DNA of 64,000 bases, taken from contig DATLFG010000105.1 in the NCBI GenBank assembly GCA_035524955.1, positions 62,001-126,000 on the forward strand. The letters run 5' to 3'. Position numbers and translations under genes: made by a program. Below, piece by piece: positions 1-7,437 of the stretch. This DNA comes from CAMLFJ01 sp035524955 (GTDB lineage: Bacteria; Methylomirabilota; Methylomirabilia; Rokubacteriales; CSP1-6). How positions within the stretch are numbered: position 1 is the stretch's first letter; each line of letters starts with the position of its first letter. The notes below the pieces were generated by a model that ran no database searches, was not told where the DNA came from, and worked only from the letters and a program-made list of their open reading frames with translations.

Positions 1-174
1 GACCCGGTCCACCCGGAGCGGCCGGTGCAGCGTGAGGGCGTGACCCACCGCGCTCTGCTCGCGATCCGGCGCCACCACGTACACCTCGCCGAGCGCGGCG
101 AGAGCGTCTGCGAGAACCTGGAGCCCGCGCGCGTGGATCCCGTCATCGTTGGTGACGAGAATCACGGGCGCCAT
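1..174 (-). CDS. surE: 5'/3'-nucleotidase SurE, N-terminal part (cut by window edge)
   Basis: Only the first 58 codons are present; the gene runs off the left edge. The protein begins MAPVILVTNDDGIHARGL, the SurE signature in which Asp10 and Asp11 bind the catalytic metal, and continues with VVAPDREQSAVGHALTLH, also typical of the family. SurE removes phosphate from nucleoside monophosphates in the cytoplasm and is linked to stationary-phase survival. The ATG at 174-172 is chosen because it places the family N-terminus exactly. The tRNA-Pro gene ends 12 bases upstream, so surE may be transcribed from the tRNA promoter. Identity is secure for the part seen; the 3' half cannot be judged. Confidence 0.9.
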   Translation of the reverse strand, partial: MAPVILVTNDDGIHARGLQVLADALAALGEVYVVAPDREQSAVGHALTLHRPLRVDRV

Positions 175-186
175 GTCGATCGAAAA

Positions 187-263
<77 letters not shown>

Positions 264-274
264 ACCCATCGGGC

Positions 275-303
275 ATTGTACGGGCTGGATGGGGCAAACT
301 CAA
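275..303 (-). promoter_or_regulatory. sigma-70-type promoter of tRNA-Pro
   Basis: On the minus strand TTGAGT (303-298) and TACAAT (280-275) are separated by 17 bases, close to the sigma-70 consensus. Transcription would begin near 268, five bases before the mature tRNA end. The -35 box overlaps the stop codon of the upstream merR gene, so the promoter is partly inside coding sequence. Recognised by eye only. Confidence 0.65.
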
Positions 304-671
304 GACGAGCGGCCGGGTCGGGAGGCGGCGAGCCGCTGGCGGATGGCGAGCAGCCGCGTCCGCGTGCGCCGGATCACCTCCTCCAGCGTGGCCCCCCGCA
401 GCCCCAGGTCCATCTGGTCGAGGCCGCGGGCCTCCCCGCGGAGCCGCTTCTTGGCTCCCTCGAGGGTGAGGCGTTCGTCGTAGAGCAGCGACTTGATGCG
501 GAGGACCAGCTCGAGGTCGGCCTTGCGGTACAGGCGCTGGCCGGCCGGGTTCTTCTTCGGCCGGAGCAGCTTGAACTCGGACTCCCAGTAGCGGAGCACG
601 TATGCGGGGATCTCCGTGATCGTCTCGACTTCACCGATCCGGTAGTAGAGCTTGTCGGGAACCGTGCTCAT
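300..671 (-). CDS. MerR-family transcriptional regulator
   Basis: A 123-residue protein with an N-terminal MerR-type winged helix-turn-helix. YRIGEVETITEIPAYVLRYW (residues 10-29) is the DNA-binding helix region, and RLYRKADLELVLRIKSLLYDE is the wing and second helix. A short helical tail follows, and no cysteine-rich effector site is visible. This is the small MerR type commonly found just downstream of ihfA and upstream of tRNA-Pro; its effector is unknown. It lies 18 bases after ihfA and probably shares its transcript. The ATG at 671 is the only start that gives the full HTH. Confidence 0.88.
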   Translation of the reverse strand: MSTVPDKLYYRIGEVETITEIPAYVLRYWESEFKLLRPKKNPAGQRLYRKADLELVLRIKSLLYDERLTLEGAKKRLRGEARGLDQMDLGLRGATLEEVIRRTRTRLLAIRQRLAASRPGRSS

Positions 672-689
672 TTCCCCGCGAGCCTCCGG

Positions 690-971
690 CTAGACGTTGA
701 TCCGGAGCTTCAGGCCCTTGCTCGGCTTGAACGTCAGCACCTTGCGCGCGGTGATCTCGATGCTGTCGCCCGTCTGGGGATTGCGGCCGCGGCGCGACGC
801 CTTCTGCCGGATCCGGAAATGGCCGAAGCCGACGATCTTCACGTCCTCGCCCTTCTCGAAGCAGCGGAAGATGATGTCGAACAGTGATTCCACCACGGCA
901 GCCGACTGCCGCTTGGACAGGCCGTGGGCCGCCACCGCATTGATCAGATCGTTCTTGGTCAGCGCCGTCAC
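690..971 (-). CDS. ihfA: integration host factor alpha subunit
   Basis: A 93-residue DNABII-family protein. The C-terminal beta-arm carries GRNPQTGDSIEITARKVLTF, with the Pro that intercalates DNA, followed by KPSKGLKLRIN. IHF bends DNA sharply as an alpha/beta heterodimer in the nucleoid. A second family member (12286-12561) looks like the beta subunit. The annotated start is GTG at 971. However, the strong Shine-Dalgarno-like string GGGAGGTGA lies directly over that GTG and fits better with a CTG nine bases downstream (962), which would give MTKNDLINAV. The start is therefore uncertain by three codons. It follows the SPOR gene after 14 bases. Confidence 0.92.
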   Translation of the reverse strand: MTALTKNDLINAVAAHGLSKRQSAAVVESLFDIIFRCFEKGEDVKIVGFGHFRIRQKASRRGRNPQTGDSIEITARKVLTFKPSKGLKLRINV

Positions 972-985
972 CTCCCCTCGTCGGT

Positions 986-1693
986 TTACTTGGCCGGGCC
1001 CGAGGTCACGAAGCCCGTCTGTCCCTTGCCCTGCAGCTCGGTGCGGGCCGCGCTGGCCCGCGAGCGATCCGGATAGCCGCCCACCCGTACGACGTGCAGC
1101 GGCGCGTCGCGCGTCACCCGGGTCACCTGCACCGGGAAGCCCTCGGAGCGAAGCTTCCGGGCGAGGCCCTCGGCGTTACCGCTCTCCTTGAACGCGCCCA
1201 CCTGCACCCAGTAGCTGCCGCTCGACGCGGCCGGCTTCCCCGCGCTCGGGCTCGGGGTGACCGCCGCGGGGCGCTCGGGCGCCTTCGGCACGCTCGCGGG
1301 CGGCATCTCCGGGCGCGCGGGCGCCGGCGTCGAGGGCGGCGGGACGGTCGGCGCGGGCGCCGGGGCCGGCGCGGGGGGCGGGGTGGCGGGCGGCGCCGCC
1401 GCGCTCGGCATCTGGATCGGGGGCGGCGTTGCGGGCGGGCTTGCCGGCGGCGGCGTGCTCGGCACCGGCACGGGCGGGGCGGACGGCTCGCTCGGCCTCG
1501 AGGTCACCCTCGGCGGCGGCGTCGGCTCGAACCAGCCGCCGATCAGCGGGACCGCGATGACGGCGATCACGGCGAGGACGAGCAGGACGAGGACGGCGCG
1601 GAACCAGCCGGTCGCGAAGATGCTGCGCTGGCCGTATTCTTCCTGCTCTTCGTCTTCCAGGAAATCGTCCTGGTCGGGGCGCTCTGGGCTCAA
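986..1693 (-). CDS. SPOR-domain membrane protein
   Basis: A 235-residue bitopic inner-membrane protein. It has an acidic cytoplasmic N-terminus, one transmembrane helix (about residues 32-52, AVLVLLVLAVIAVIAVPLI), a long Pro/Ala-rich periplasmic linker (55-155) and a C-terminal SPOR domain (about 160-233, starting YWVQVGAFKE). SPOR domains bind peptidoglycan stripped of stem peptides, usually at the division site, so a role in cell division or wall remodelling is likely (FtsN-like in layout). The start is TTG at 1693, supported by GAGGA seven bases upstream. The linker has the low-complexity GC-rich bias expected of such regions. No closer assignment is possible. Confidence 0.87.
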   Translation of the reverse strand: MSPERPDQDDFLEDEEQEEYGQRSIFATGWFRAVLVLLVLAVIAVIAVPLIGGWFEPTPPPRVTSRPSEPSAPPVPVPSTPPPASPPATPPPIQMPSAAAPPATPPPAPAPAPAPTVPPPSTPAPARPEMPPASVPKAPERPAAVTPSPSAGKPAASSGSYWVQVGAFKESGNAEGLARKLRSEGFPVQVTRVTRDAPLHVVRVGGYPDRSRASAARTELQGKGQTGFVTSGPAK

Positions 1694-1737
1694 CGCTCAG
1701 TCCTCGCTGGCTACTCGATGGTGAAGGGCTCGAGAGT

Positions 1738-1766
1738 GTTATAGCACCAGTACCAAGGGGGCTCAA
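1738..1766 (-). promoter_or_regulatory. sigma-70-type promoter for SPOR-ihfA-merR
   Basis: On the minus strand TTGAGC (1766-1761) and TATAAC (1743-1738) are 17 bases apart, in the 114-base gap between der and the SPOR gene. A short hairpin just upstream (1776-1792: CTAGG, seven-base loop, CCTAG) could mark the end of the der transcript but has no T-run. The spacing and boxes fit a housekeeping promoter; seen by eye only. Confidence 0.55.
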
Positions 1767-1807
1767 TCGAAATCACTAGGGGTTCTGCCTAGTTAGCCAC
1801 CGCCGGC

Positions 1808-3148
1808 TCAGGCGCGTCGACGCGCCCCCCGGGACCGGCGGCCGGTGGACATGCGAAAGAGCAGGCGCAGGGGCGAGCCCGCGAAACCGTGGGCGTGCCG
1901 CAGCGAGTTGATGAGGTAGCGCTCGTAGGAGAAGTGGATGCTCTCCGGCAGGTTCACGCGGATGGCGAAGGTGGGCGGCGACACCGCGACCTGCTGCGCC
2001 GACTGCACGCGCAGCGGAATGCCGCGCGCCGACATCGGACGCCGCTCCACCGCGTGGCGCAGCGTGGCCAGCAGCTCACCCGGTTGCAGGCGCTTCTGTG
2101 CCTCCGCGGCCACCACGTCCACCTGGTCGAAGAGATCGCGCAGCCCGAGCCGCGTGACCGCGGAGGTGAAGCAGATCGGCGCGTGCTCGAGGAACGGCAG
2201 CCGCTCGTGGATCTGCCCGGTGACGTCGGCCCGCTGCACGAGACCGGTCGGCACGAGGTCCCACTTGTTCACCGCCACCACCACCGCCCGGCCCGCGTCG
2301 TTGGCGTAGCCCGCGATGTGCGCGTCCTGCGCGGTCACGCCCTCGGAGGCGTCCATGACCAGCACCGCCACCTGGCACCGCTCGAGGCTCTTGAGCGCCA
2401 TCACCACCGCCAGCTTCTCGAGGGCCTCGGTCACCTTGCCCTTGCGGCGGATGCCCGCGGTGTCGATCAGCAGGTAGTCGCGATCGCGGAACGTCACCGG
2501 CGTGTCCACCGCGTCGCGCGTGGTGCCGGGCAGGTCGTGCACCAGCACGCGCTCGTGGCCGAGCACCGCGTTGACCAGGGACGACTTGCCGACGTTCGGG
2601 CGCCCGATGACCGCGACCCGGATCCCCTCCGGCGCCCCCTCGGGGGCGACGGCGGGCGCGCGGTCCCGGCAGGCCTCGAGCAGCTCGGCCACGCCGCGGC
2701 CGTGCTCGGCGGAGATGGTGAGCACCGGCGCGAAGCCCAGGCGGTAGGCGTCGCCCAGCGGCGCGTCCTGGCCCGCGGCGTCCACCTTGTTGACCGCGAG
2801 CAGCACCGGCCGTCCGGACTTTCTCAGGATCCCCGCGATCTCCTCGTCGAGGCCGGTCACGCCGGCGCGGCCGTCCACCACGAAGACGAGCAGGTCGGCG
2901 TCGTCCACCGCCTGCAGCACCTGCCGGCGCACGCCCTGCACCAGGTCGGACGCGCTGCTGGGGTCGAAGCCGCCGGTGTCCACGACGGTGGCCTGCCAGC
3001 GCTCGAACACCGCGGTGCCGTAGAGGCGGTCGCGCGTGACGCCGGGGACGTCCCGCACGAGCGAGCGGCGGCGGCCGATGAGCCGGTTGAAGAGCGTGGA
3101 CTTGCCCACGTTCGGGCGGCCCACGACGGCGATGACCGGGCGGAGCAC
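1808..3148 (-). CDS. der: ribosome biogenesis GTPase Der (EngA)
   Basis: A 446-residue tandem GTPase. The first G domain has GRPNVGKST near residue 11 and an NKVD specificity motif; the second has GRPNVGKSS near residue 182, DTAGIRRKGK and NKWD. A C-terminal KH-like domain (about 355-440) binds rRNA. Der is needed for assembly of the 50S subunit. The start is GTG at 3148. It is followed after 114 bases by the SPOR gene and preceded by the DUF512 gene after 24 bases. Length and motif order match the family. Confidence 0.97.
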   Translation of the reverse strand: MLRPVIAVVGRPNVGKSTLFNRLIGRRRSLVRDVPGVTRDRLYGTAVFERWQATVVDTGGFDPSSASDLVQGVRRQVLQAVDDADLLVFVVDGRAGVTGLDEEIAGILRKSGRPVLLAVNKVDAAGQDAPLGDAYRLGFAPVLTISAEHGRGVAELLEACRDRAPAVAPEGAPEGIRVAVIGRPNVGKSSLVNAVLGHERVLVHDLPGTTRDAVDTPVTFRDRDYLLIDTAGIRRKGKVTEALEKLAVVMALKSLERCQVAVLVMDASEGVTAQDAHIAGYANDAGRAVVVAVNKWDLVPTGLVQRADVTGQIHERLPFLEHAPICFTSAVTRLGLRDLFDQVDVVAAEAQKRLQPGELLATLRHAVERRPMSARGIPLRVQSAQQVAVSPPTFAIRVNLPESIHFSYERYLINSLRHAHGFAGSPLRLLFRMSTGRRSRGARRRA

Positions 3149-3172
3149 GCGCGCCTCCGGGTTCCCCGGCGC

Positions 3173-4516
3173 CTACCGGCCGAGGAGAGCGGCCAGGAGG
3201 GCCGGGGCGTCGGGCTCGACGGAGGTGACGGGCGTGCCGAGCGTGGCGGCCAGGTCGGCGGGGGTGAGGTCGTCGAGGAAGACGCCCGCCCCGTCGCGGA
3301 TCGCCACCGCCGGGACCAGCACCTCGTCGCCCAGGTCGCGGCCGGCGGCCCGCGCCTGCTCGAGCTGGATCTGGATATCGCGGCCGGTGAGGAGTCCGGC
3401 GACGCCGATGCCGCGCCCGAAGAATTCGTTGGCGACGGCCACGAGACTCACCCGGAGGCCCTCCACCCCGACCTGATCGAGCAGCGTCCGCATCCGCGGC
3501 GCGAACATCTCGCCGGTCACCACGGTCACGTGGCGCGGGCGGGCTGGGCGCGCGCGCCGGCGGCCCACCGCGCGGGCGAAGGCGTCCTCGAAGCGGCGCA
3601 CGAGGCCGATGCCGTCCTCGGCCACCGCGAAGCCCTCGTACTCGCGCGCGCCGGGCAGCGGGAGTCCGGCCTGCAGGTACAGCTCGTCGGCGGCCCAGAC
3701 GAAGCGCGTGCCGAGCGTGTCGCGGAACTCGCGCTGCCAGGCTTCGACGGCGCGCACGAGCGCGCCCGCCTCGTCCGGCCTCACCGGCCGCAGCTCGGGG
3801 AGGCGCGCGCGGTGGCGCGTGAGCCCGACCGGCACCACCGCGGTGGTCGGCACCGCGGGATGAAGCCGGGCCAGCTCGTGCACGGTGCGGTCGAGGTGCG
3901 GGCCGTCGTTCCAGCCCGGGCACAGCACGATCTGCGCGTGCATGGCGATGCCCGCCTTGGCGAGCCGCCCCATCACCGGCAGGAGCTCGCGGCGCACCCG
4001 CGGCCGCCCCAGGAGGGCGTGGCGCAGCTCGGGGTCGGTGGCGTGCACCGAGACGTAGAGCGGCGAGAGCCGCTGCGCCTCGATGCGCGCGAGCTCGGCC
4101 TCCTCCAGATCCGTCAGCGTGATGTAGTTGCCGTGGAGGAACGAGAGCCGGAAGTCGTCGTCCTTGACGTAGAGGCTCTTGCGCATCCCCTTCGGAAGCT
4201 GGTGGATGAAGCAGAACACGCACTTGTTGGCGCAGGTCGCGATCTCGGCGGGGCGCGGGGCCTCGAGCTCGAGCCCGAGCCCCGCGCCGCCGCGGCGGCG
4301 CAGCCGCGTCGTGCGCGCGCGCCCCTCCCGCTCGATCGAGAGCCGCAGATGCTCCTCGCCCGCGTGGAAGTGGAAGTCGATCACGTCCCGCAGCGAGGCG
4401 CCGTTGACGGCGAGGATGCGGTCGCCGGGGCGCAGGCCGGCCCGGGCCGCCGGAGTCCGCGGCGTCACCGCGGCCACCACCACGCCCGCTCCCGTCGCGG
4501 CCGGCCGGCCAGCCAT
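3173..4516 (-). CDS. PDZ / radical SAM / DUF512 protein
   Basis: A 447-residue protein with three parts. A PDZ-like domain (about 10-70) contains AARAGLRPGDRILAVNGA. A radical SAM core follows with a CX3CX2C cluster (Cys95, Cys99, Cys102; CANKCVFC), the expected ligands of a [4Fe-4S] cluster. The C-terminal DUF512 region is about 250-440. Proteins of this architecture are widespread in anaerobes and cyanobacteria, but their substrate is not established. The ATG at 4516 is preferred because longer versions add only low-complexity sequence that overlaps pgsA. It lies 2 bases after pgsA and is probably co-transcribed. Confidence 0.88.
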   Translation of the reverse strand: MAGRPAATGAGVVVAAVTPRTPAARAGLRPGDRILAVNGASLRDVIDFHFHAGEEHLRLSIEREGRARTTRLRRRGGAGLGLELEAPRPAEIATCANKCVFCFIHQLPKGMRKSLYVKDDDFRLSFLHGNYITLTDLEEAELARIEAQRLSPLYVSVHATDPELRHALLGRPRVRRELLPVMGRLAKAGIAMHAQIVLCPGWNDGPHLDRTVHELARLHPAVPTTAVVPVGLTRHRARLPELRPVRPDEAGALVRAVEAWQREFRDTLGTRFVWAADELYLQAGLPLPGAREYEGFAVAEDGIGLVRRFEDAFARAVGRRRARPARPRHVTVVTGEMFAPRMRTLLDQVGVEGLRVSLVAVANEFFGRGIGVAGLLTGRDIQIQLEQARAAGRDLGDEVLVPAVAIRDGAGVFLDDLTPADLAATLGTPVTSVEPDAPALLAALLGR

Positions 4517-4518
4517 CG

Positions 4519-5073
4519 TCAGACACGCCCCCCCACCGAGGTGGGCGTGTCGAGGAGCCGGAGCCCCCGGACGAGGTACTGCAGCCCCGAGGTGATCGTG
4601 AGCCCGGCGGTCGCCCACGCCAGGACCTTCGTGACGAACGGCGGGACGAGCTGGAAGTAGACCGACGCCATGGCCGCGAGCACGGTGAGCATCTGGAAGA
4701 CGGTGGACAGCTTGCCGATCCACGTCGGCGCCGGATGCACGGTGCCGCCCGCGACGTGGATGACCAGCACGCCGATGCTCAGCACCACGTCACGGCTCAC
4801 CACCACCGCGGTGATCCAGAACGGGATGACCTTGAGCCAGGTCAGCGTCACGAAGCCCGAGGTGAGCAGCAGCTTGTCGGCCATCGGGTCGAGGAAGGCG
4901 CCGAGCCGGGTCTGGCGCCCCTGGCTGCGGGCGATGTAGCCGTCCAGCAGGTCGGTGAGGCTGGCCAGGCAGAACACGAGGAGCGCCAGTCCCGCCCGCC
5001 CGTAGACGAGCAGGGTCACGAAGACCGGGATCAGCAGGATGCGCAGTATCGTGAGCCAGTTGGGCAGTCCCAT
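4519..5073 (-). CDS. pgsA: CDP-diacylglycerol--glycerol-3-phosphate 3-phosphatidyltransferase
   Basis: A 184-residue inner-membrane enzyme that makes phosphatidylglycerol phosphate from CDP-diacylglycerol and glycerol 3-phosphate, the first committed step to PG and cardiolipin. The CDP-alcohol phosphatidyltransferase motif is complete: Asp41, Asp44-Gly45, Ala48-Arg49, Gly58, Asp62 and Asp66. Several hydrophobic helices surround it, and the start MGLPNWLTILRI is typical. The ATG at 5073 is followed by the DUF512 gene 2 bases after the stop. Confidence 0.94.
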   Translation of the reverse strand: MGLPNWLTILRILLIPVFVTLLVYGRAGLALLVFCLASLTDLLDGYIARSQGRQTRLGAFLDPMADKLLLTSGFVTLTWLKVIPFWITAVVVSRDVVLSIGVLVIHVAGGTVHPAPTWIGKLSTVFQMLTVLAAMASVYFQLVPPFVTKVLAWATAGLTITSGLQYLVRGLRLLDTPTSVGGRV

Positions 5074-5100
5074 GGAACGGTCCGCGAGGGCCGACGTCCG

Positions 5101-5109
5101 ATTGTAGCA
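5101..5109 (-). promoter_or_regulatory. possible extended -10 promoter of pgsA
   Basis: The minus strand reads TGCTACAAT (5109-5101), an extended -10 element (TGn plus TACAAT) 27 bases before the pgsA ATG. No convincing -35 box is visible; the place where it would be is filled by the GC-rich palindromic repeat at 5113-5152. Confidence 0.4.
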
Positions 5110-5112
5110 CCG

Positions 5113-5152
5113 CCTCTCCCTCCCCCCCAGGGGAGAGGGCAGGGTGAGGGGT
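5113..5152. repeat. dispersed palindromic repeat family B, copy 1 (intergenic)
   Basis: The plus strand contains CCTCTCCC (5113-5120) paired with GGGAGAGG (5131-5138), followed by CAGGGTGAGGGG. The same arrangement recurs at 21232-21267, where it is translated as the tail of ScpA. Here it fills the gap between hflX and pgsA. Repeats of this look (giving PHPDPLPRGER-like peptides when translated) are common in GC-rich proteobacterial genomes. Confidence 0.75.
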
Positions 5153-5160
5153 GGTTCTGC

Positions 5161-6411
5161 CTACCCGTCGATCCGGTAGCCTTCCAGCGAGGCCACCACC
5201 CGCCGCGGCAGCTCGACCTCCAGGCGAATTCCCTCGGGCTCGTCCTGCCGGGCGAGCACGCGGCCGCGCTCGTAGCAGGCGGCCAGCGCGGGCCCGTCGG
5301 CGTACGGGATGCGCAGGGTGAGCCGCGCCACCCGCGGCCGGAGCGCCTCGTCGAGCCGCGTGAGCAGCGCCTCGACGCCCTCGCCGGTGCGGGCCGAGAT
5401 CGCGACGCCGTCGAAGCGGGCGAGCAGCGCGCGGGCCGCCCGCGGCTCGAGCCGGTCCATCTTGTTGAGGGCCACGACCATGGGCCGCCCCATGAGCTCG
5501 AGCTCGCCCAGGAGGGCCTCCACCGCCTGGACCTGGTCGTCGAGCCCGGGATGGCTCGCGTCCACCACGTGCACCAGGACATCGGCCTCGGTCAGCTCCT
5601 CGAGCGTGGCCTTGAAGGCGGCCACGAGCTGGGTGGGCAGCTTGCGGATGAAGCCGACGGTGTCGGTCAGGATGAACGAGGCGTGGGTCGGGTAGGACAC
5701 CAGGCGGGCCGTCGGATCGAGCGTGACGAAGAGCTGGTCGGCCGCCACGCGGTCGGCGCCGGTCAGGCGATTGAGGAGCGTGGTCTTACCCGCGTTCGTG
5801 TAGCCGACCAGCGCGACCACCGGCACGCCCGCCGCCTTGCGCCGGTCGCGCAGGAGCCGTCGGTGCGTGCGCACCCGCTGCAGCGCGTCGCGGATCTTCT
5901 GGATGCGGTGCCGGATGATGCGCCGGTCCGACTCGATCTGCATCTCGCCCGGCCCCCGCGTGCCGATGCCGCCGCCGGTGCGCTCCAGGTGCTTCCACTG
6001 CCCCACGAGCCGGGGCAGCAGGTAGGAGAGCTGGGCCAGCTCAACCTGGAGCTTGCCCTCCATGGTGCGGGCGCGCTGGGCGAAGATGTCGAGGATGAGC
6101 GCGGTGCGGTCGATCACCCGCACGCCGAGCGAGCCGCCGAGGTTGCGCTCCTGGATCGGCGAGAGCGAATCGTCGGAGATCATCAGGTCGGCGCCCTCAC
6201 GCTTCGAGAGCGTCTTGATCTCCTCGACCTTCCCCTTGCCGAAGTAGAGGCCGGGGGTCGGCGCGCGCCGGTCCTGGGTCGCCCGGCCCACCACGAGAGC
6301 CCCGGCCGACTCCGCGAGCCGGCCGAGCTCGTCGAGGCTCTCCTCCACGACCACCCGCGGCTGGGTCGGCAGCCGCAGGGCCGCCAGCACCGCCTTCTCG
6401 CGTGACTTCAC
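5161..6411 (-). CDS. hflX: ribosome-splitting GTPase HflX
   Basis: A 416-residue GTPase. The HflX N-terminal domain (about 10-190) includes GLYFGKGKVEEI and TRGPGEMQIE, followed by a coiled region. The G domain carries GYTNAGKTT (near 203-211), FVTLDPTARLV, DTVGFIRKLP and NKMD. HflX binds the ribosomal E site and separates stalled 70S ribosomes under stress. The GTG at 6411 overlaps the miaA stop in a GTGA junction and gives a normal N-terminus, so it is preferred over an upstream extension of low complexity. Confidence 0.95.
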   Translation of the reverse strand: MKSREKAVLAALRLPTQPRVVVEESLDELGRLAESAGALVVGRATQDRRAPTPGLYFGKGKVEEIKTLSKREGADLMISDDSLSPIQERNLGGSLGVRVIDRTALILDIFAQRARTMEGKLQVELAQLSYLLPRLVGQWKHLERTGGGIGTRGPGEMQIESDRRIIRHRIQKIRDALQRVRTHRRLLRDRRKAAGVPVVALVGYTNAGKTTLLNRLTGADRVAADQLFVTLDPTARLVSYPTHASFILTDTVGFIRKLPTQLVAAFKATLEELTEADVLVHVVDASHPGLDDQVQAVEALLGELELMGRPMVVALNKMDRLEPRAARALLARFDGVAISARTGEGVEALLTRLDEALRPRVARLTLRIPYADGPALAACYERGRVLARQDEPEGIRLEVELPRRVVASLEGYRIDG

Positions 6412-7358
6412 TCGATCAGCCCCTCCCGTGTGATGTGCTCGCGCACCGCCTCGGCCGCGCCCTCGACCCCGCCCGCCTGGTCCACGTCGAGCCAGCGGAT
6501 CTCCGGCTCGCGCTGGAACCACGTCATCTGTCGCTTCGCGTAGCGCGTGGTGTCGCGGATCATGAGCCGCAGCGCCTCCTCCACCGTGATCTGCCCCCGC
6601 AGCGCCTGCGCGAGATGCCGGTAGCCGATGCCATCCATCGGCGGGCGGGCGGGATCGTGGCCGGCCTCGAGCAGGCGCCGGACCTCGTCCATCATGCCAC
6701 GGGCCAGCATCGTGCGCGCGCGGTCGGCGAGGGCCGTGTTGAGCGTCGGCCGCGCGCGGGCGAGCCCGACCATGACGAGGCGCCAGGCGCCGTCGGGACG
6801 GCCCCAGTTCCCGGCCCCGGTGTGCGTGGCGGCCCCAGCGGCTCCGGCGTGGATCTCGAGCGCCCGGACCACGCGGACCCGATCGTTGGGATGCAGGCGG
6901 CGCGCGGCGGCGGGCGCCACCACCGCGAGCCGGGCGTGGAGCCCGGGCGCCCCGTGCTCCGCCGCGAAGCCCTCGAGCGTGGCCCGCAGCGTGGGATCGG
7001 CGGGCGGCGCGGGCGCCAGGCCGCGGAGCAGCGCGCGCACGTAGAGGCCGGTGCCGCCGACCACGACGGGCAGGCGCCCGCGCCCCCGTACTGCCGCGAT
7101 GGCGGCGAGCGCGTCGGCGCGGAAGCGGGCGGCGTGGTAGCGCTCGTCGGGATTCACGACGTCGATCAGGTGATGCGGCACCGCCGCGCGGTCCGCCGCG
7201 GTGGGCTTGCCGGCGCCGATGTCCATCCCGCGGTAGACCTGGCGGGAGTCCGCCCCGATGACCTCCATCGCGATCTCCCGGGCGAGCCGCACCGCCACTG
7301 CGGTCTTGCCGACGCCGGTCGGCCCCACCAGGACCAGGAGCGGAGGCCGGCTCACCAC
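6408..7358 (-). CDS. miaA: tRNA dimethylallyltransferase
   Basis: A 316-residue enzyme that transfers a dimethylallyl group to A37 of tRNAs reading U-starting codons. It has the P-loop GPTGVGKT (12-19), DSRQVYRGMDIGAGKP (the tRNA/acceptor-binding segment) and the C-terminal YAKRQMTWFQRE motif. The start is GTG at 7358, with a second in-frame GTG at 7355. Both lie inside the small repeat cluster that separates miaA from mutL. The stop overlaps the hflX start by four bases. The mutS-mutL-miaA-hflX order is common in bacteria. Confidence 0.96.
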   Translation of the reverse strand: MVSRPPLLVLVGPTGVGKTAVAVRLAREIAMEVIGADSRQVYRGMDIGAGKPTAADRAAVPHHLIDVVNPDERYHAARFRADALAAIAAVRGRGRLPVVVGGTGLYVRALLRGLAPAPPADPTLRATLEGFAAEHGAPGLHARLAVVAPAAARRLHPNDRVRVVRALEIHAGAAGAATHTGAGNWGRPDGAWRLVMVGLARARPTLNTALADRARTMLARGMMDEVRRLLEAGHDPARPPMDGIGYRHLAQALRGQITVEEALRLMIRDTTRYAKRQMTWFQREPEIRWLDVDQAGGVEGAAEAVREHITREGLIE

Positions 7359-7371
7359 GTGCGCCCGAGTT
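7354..7371. repeat. partial third copy of mutL tail repeat
   Basis: The plus strand ACCACGTGCGCCCGAGTT differs by one base from the beginning of the two exact 38-base copies at 7376 and 7439. It overlaps the miaA start codon, suggesting that repeated slippage or duplication shaped this junction. Confidence 0.6.
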
Positions 7372-7375
7372 GAGT

Positions 7376-7413
7376 TACCACGTGCGCCCCAGTTCCCGCT
7401 TTATGTCGCGTAA
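7376..7413 (-). repeat. duplicated mutL 3' end (downstream copy)
   Basis: These 38 bases are identical to 7439-7476, the true end of mutL. Read on the minus strand this extra copy still encodes LRDIKRELGRTW followed by TAA. It lies in the mutL-miaA gap and is a direct tandem duplication with a 25-base spacer between the copies. No start codon or domain supports it as a gene. Confidence 0.85.
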
Positions 7414-7437
7414 CCGCACTCGCAGCGGGGCCTGGAG

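Noticed and set aside
1200..1530. Simple-sequence repeat in the SPOR gene
   Set aside because: It is the Pro/Ala-rich periplasmic linker, normal for SPOR proteins in GC-rich genomes, and does not show a fixed DNA repeat unit.
7376..7413. Extra short gene after mutL
   Set aside because: The open frame is only the duplicated mutL tail without a start codon or ribosome site.
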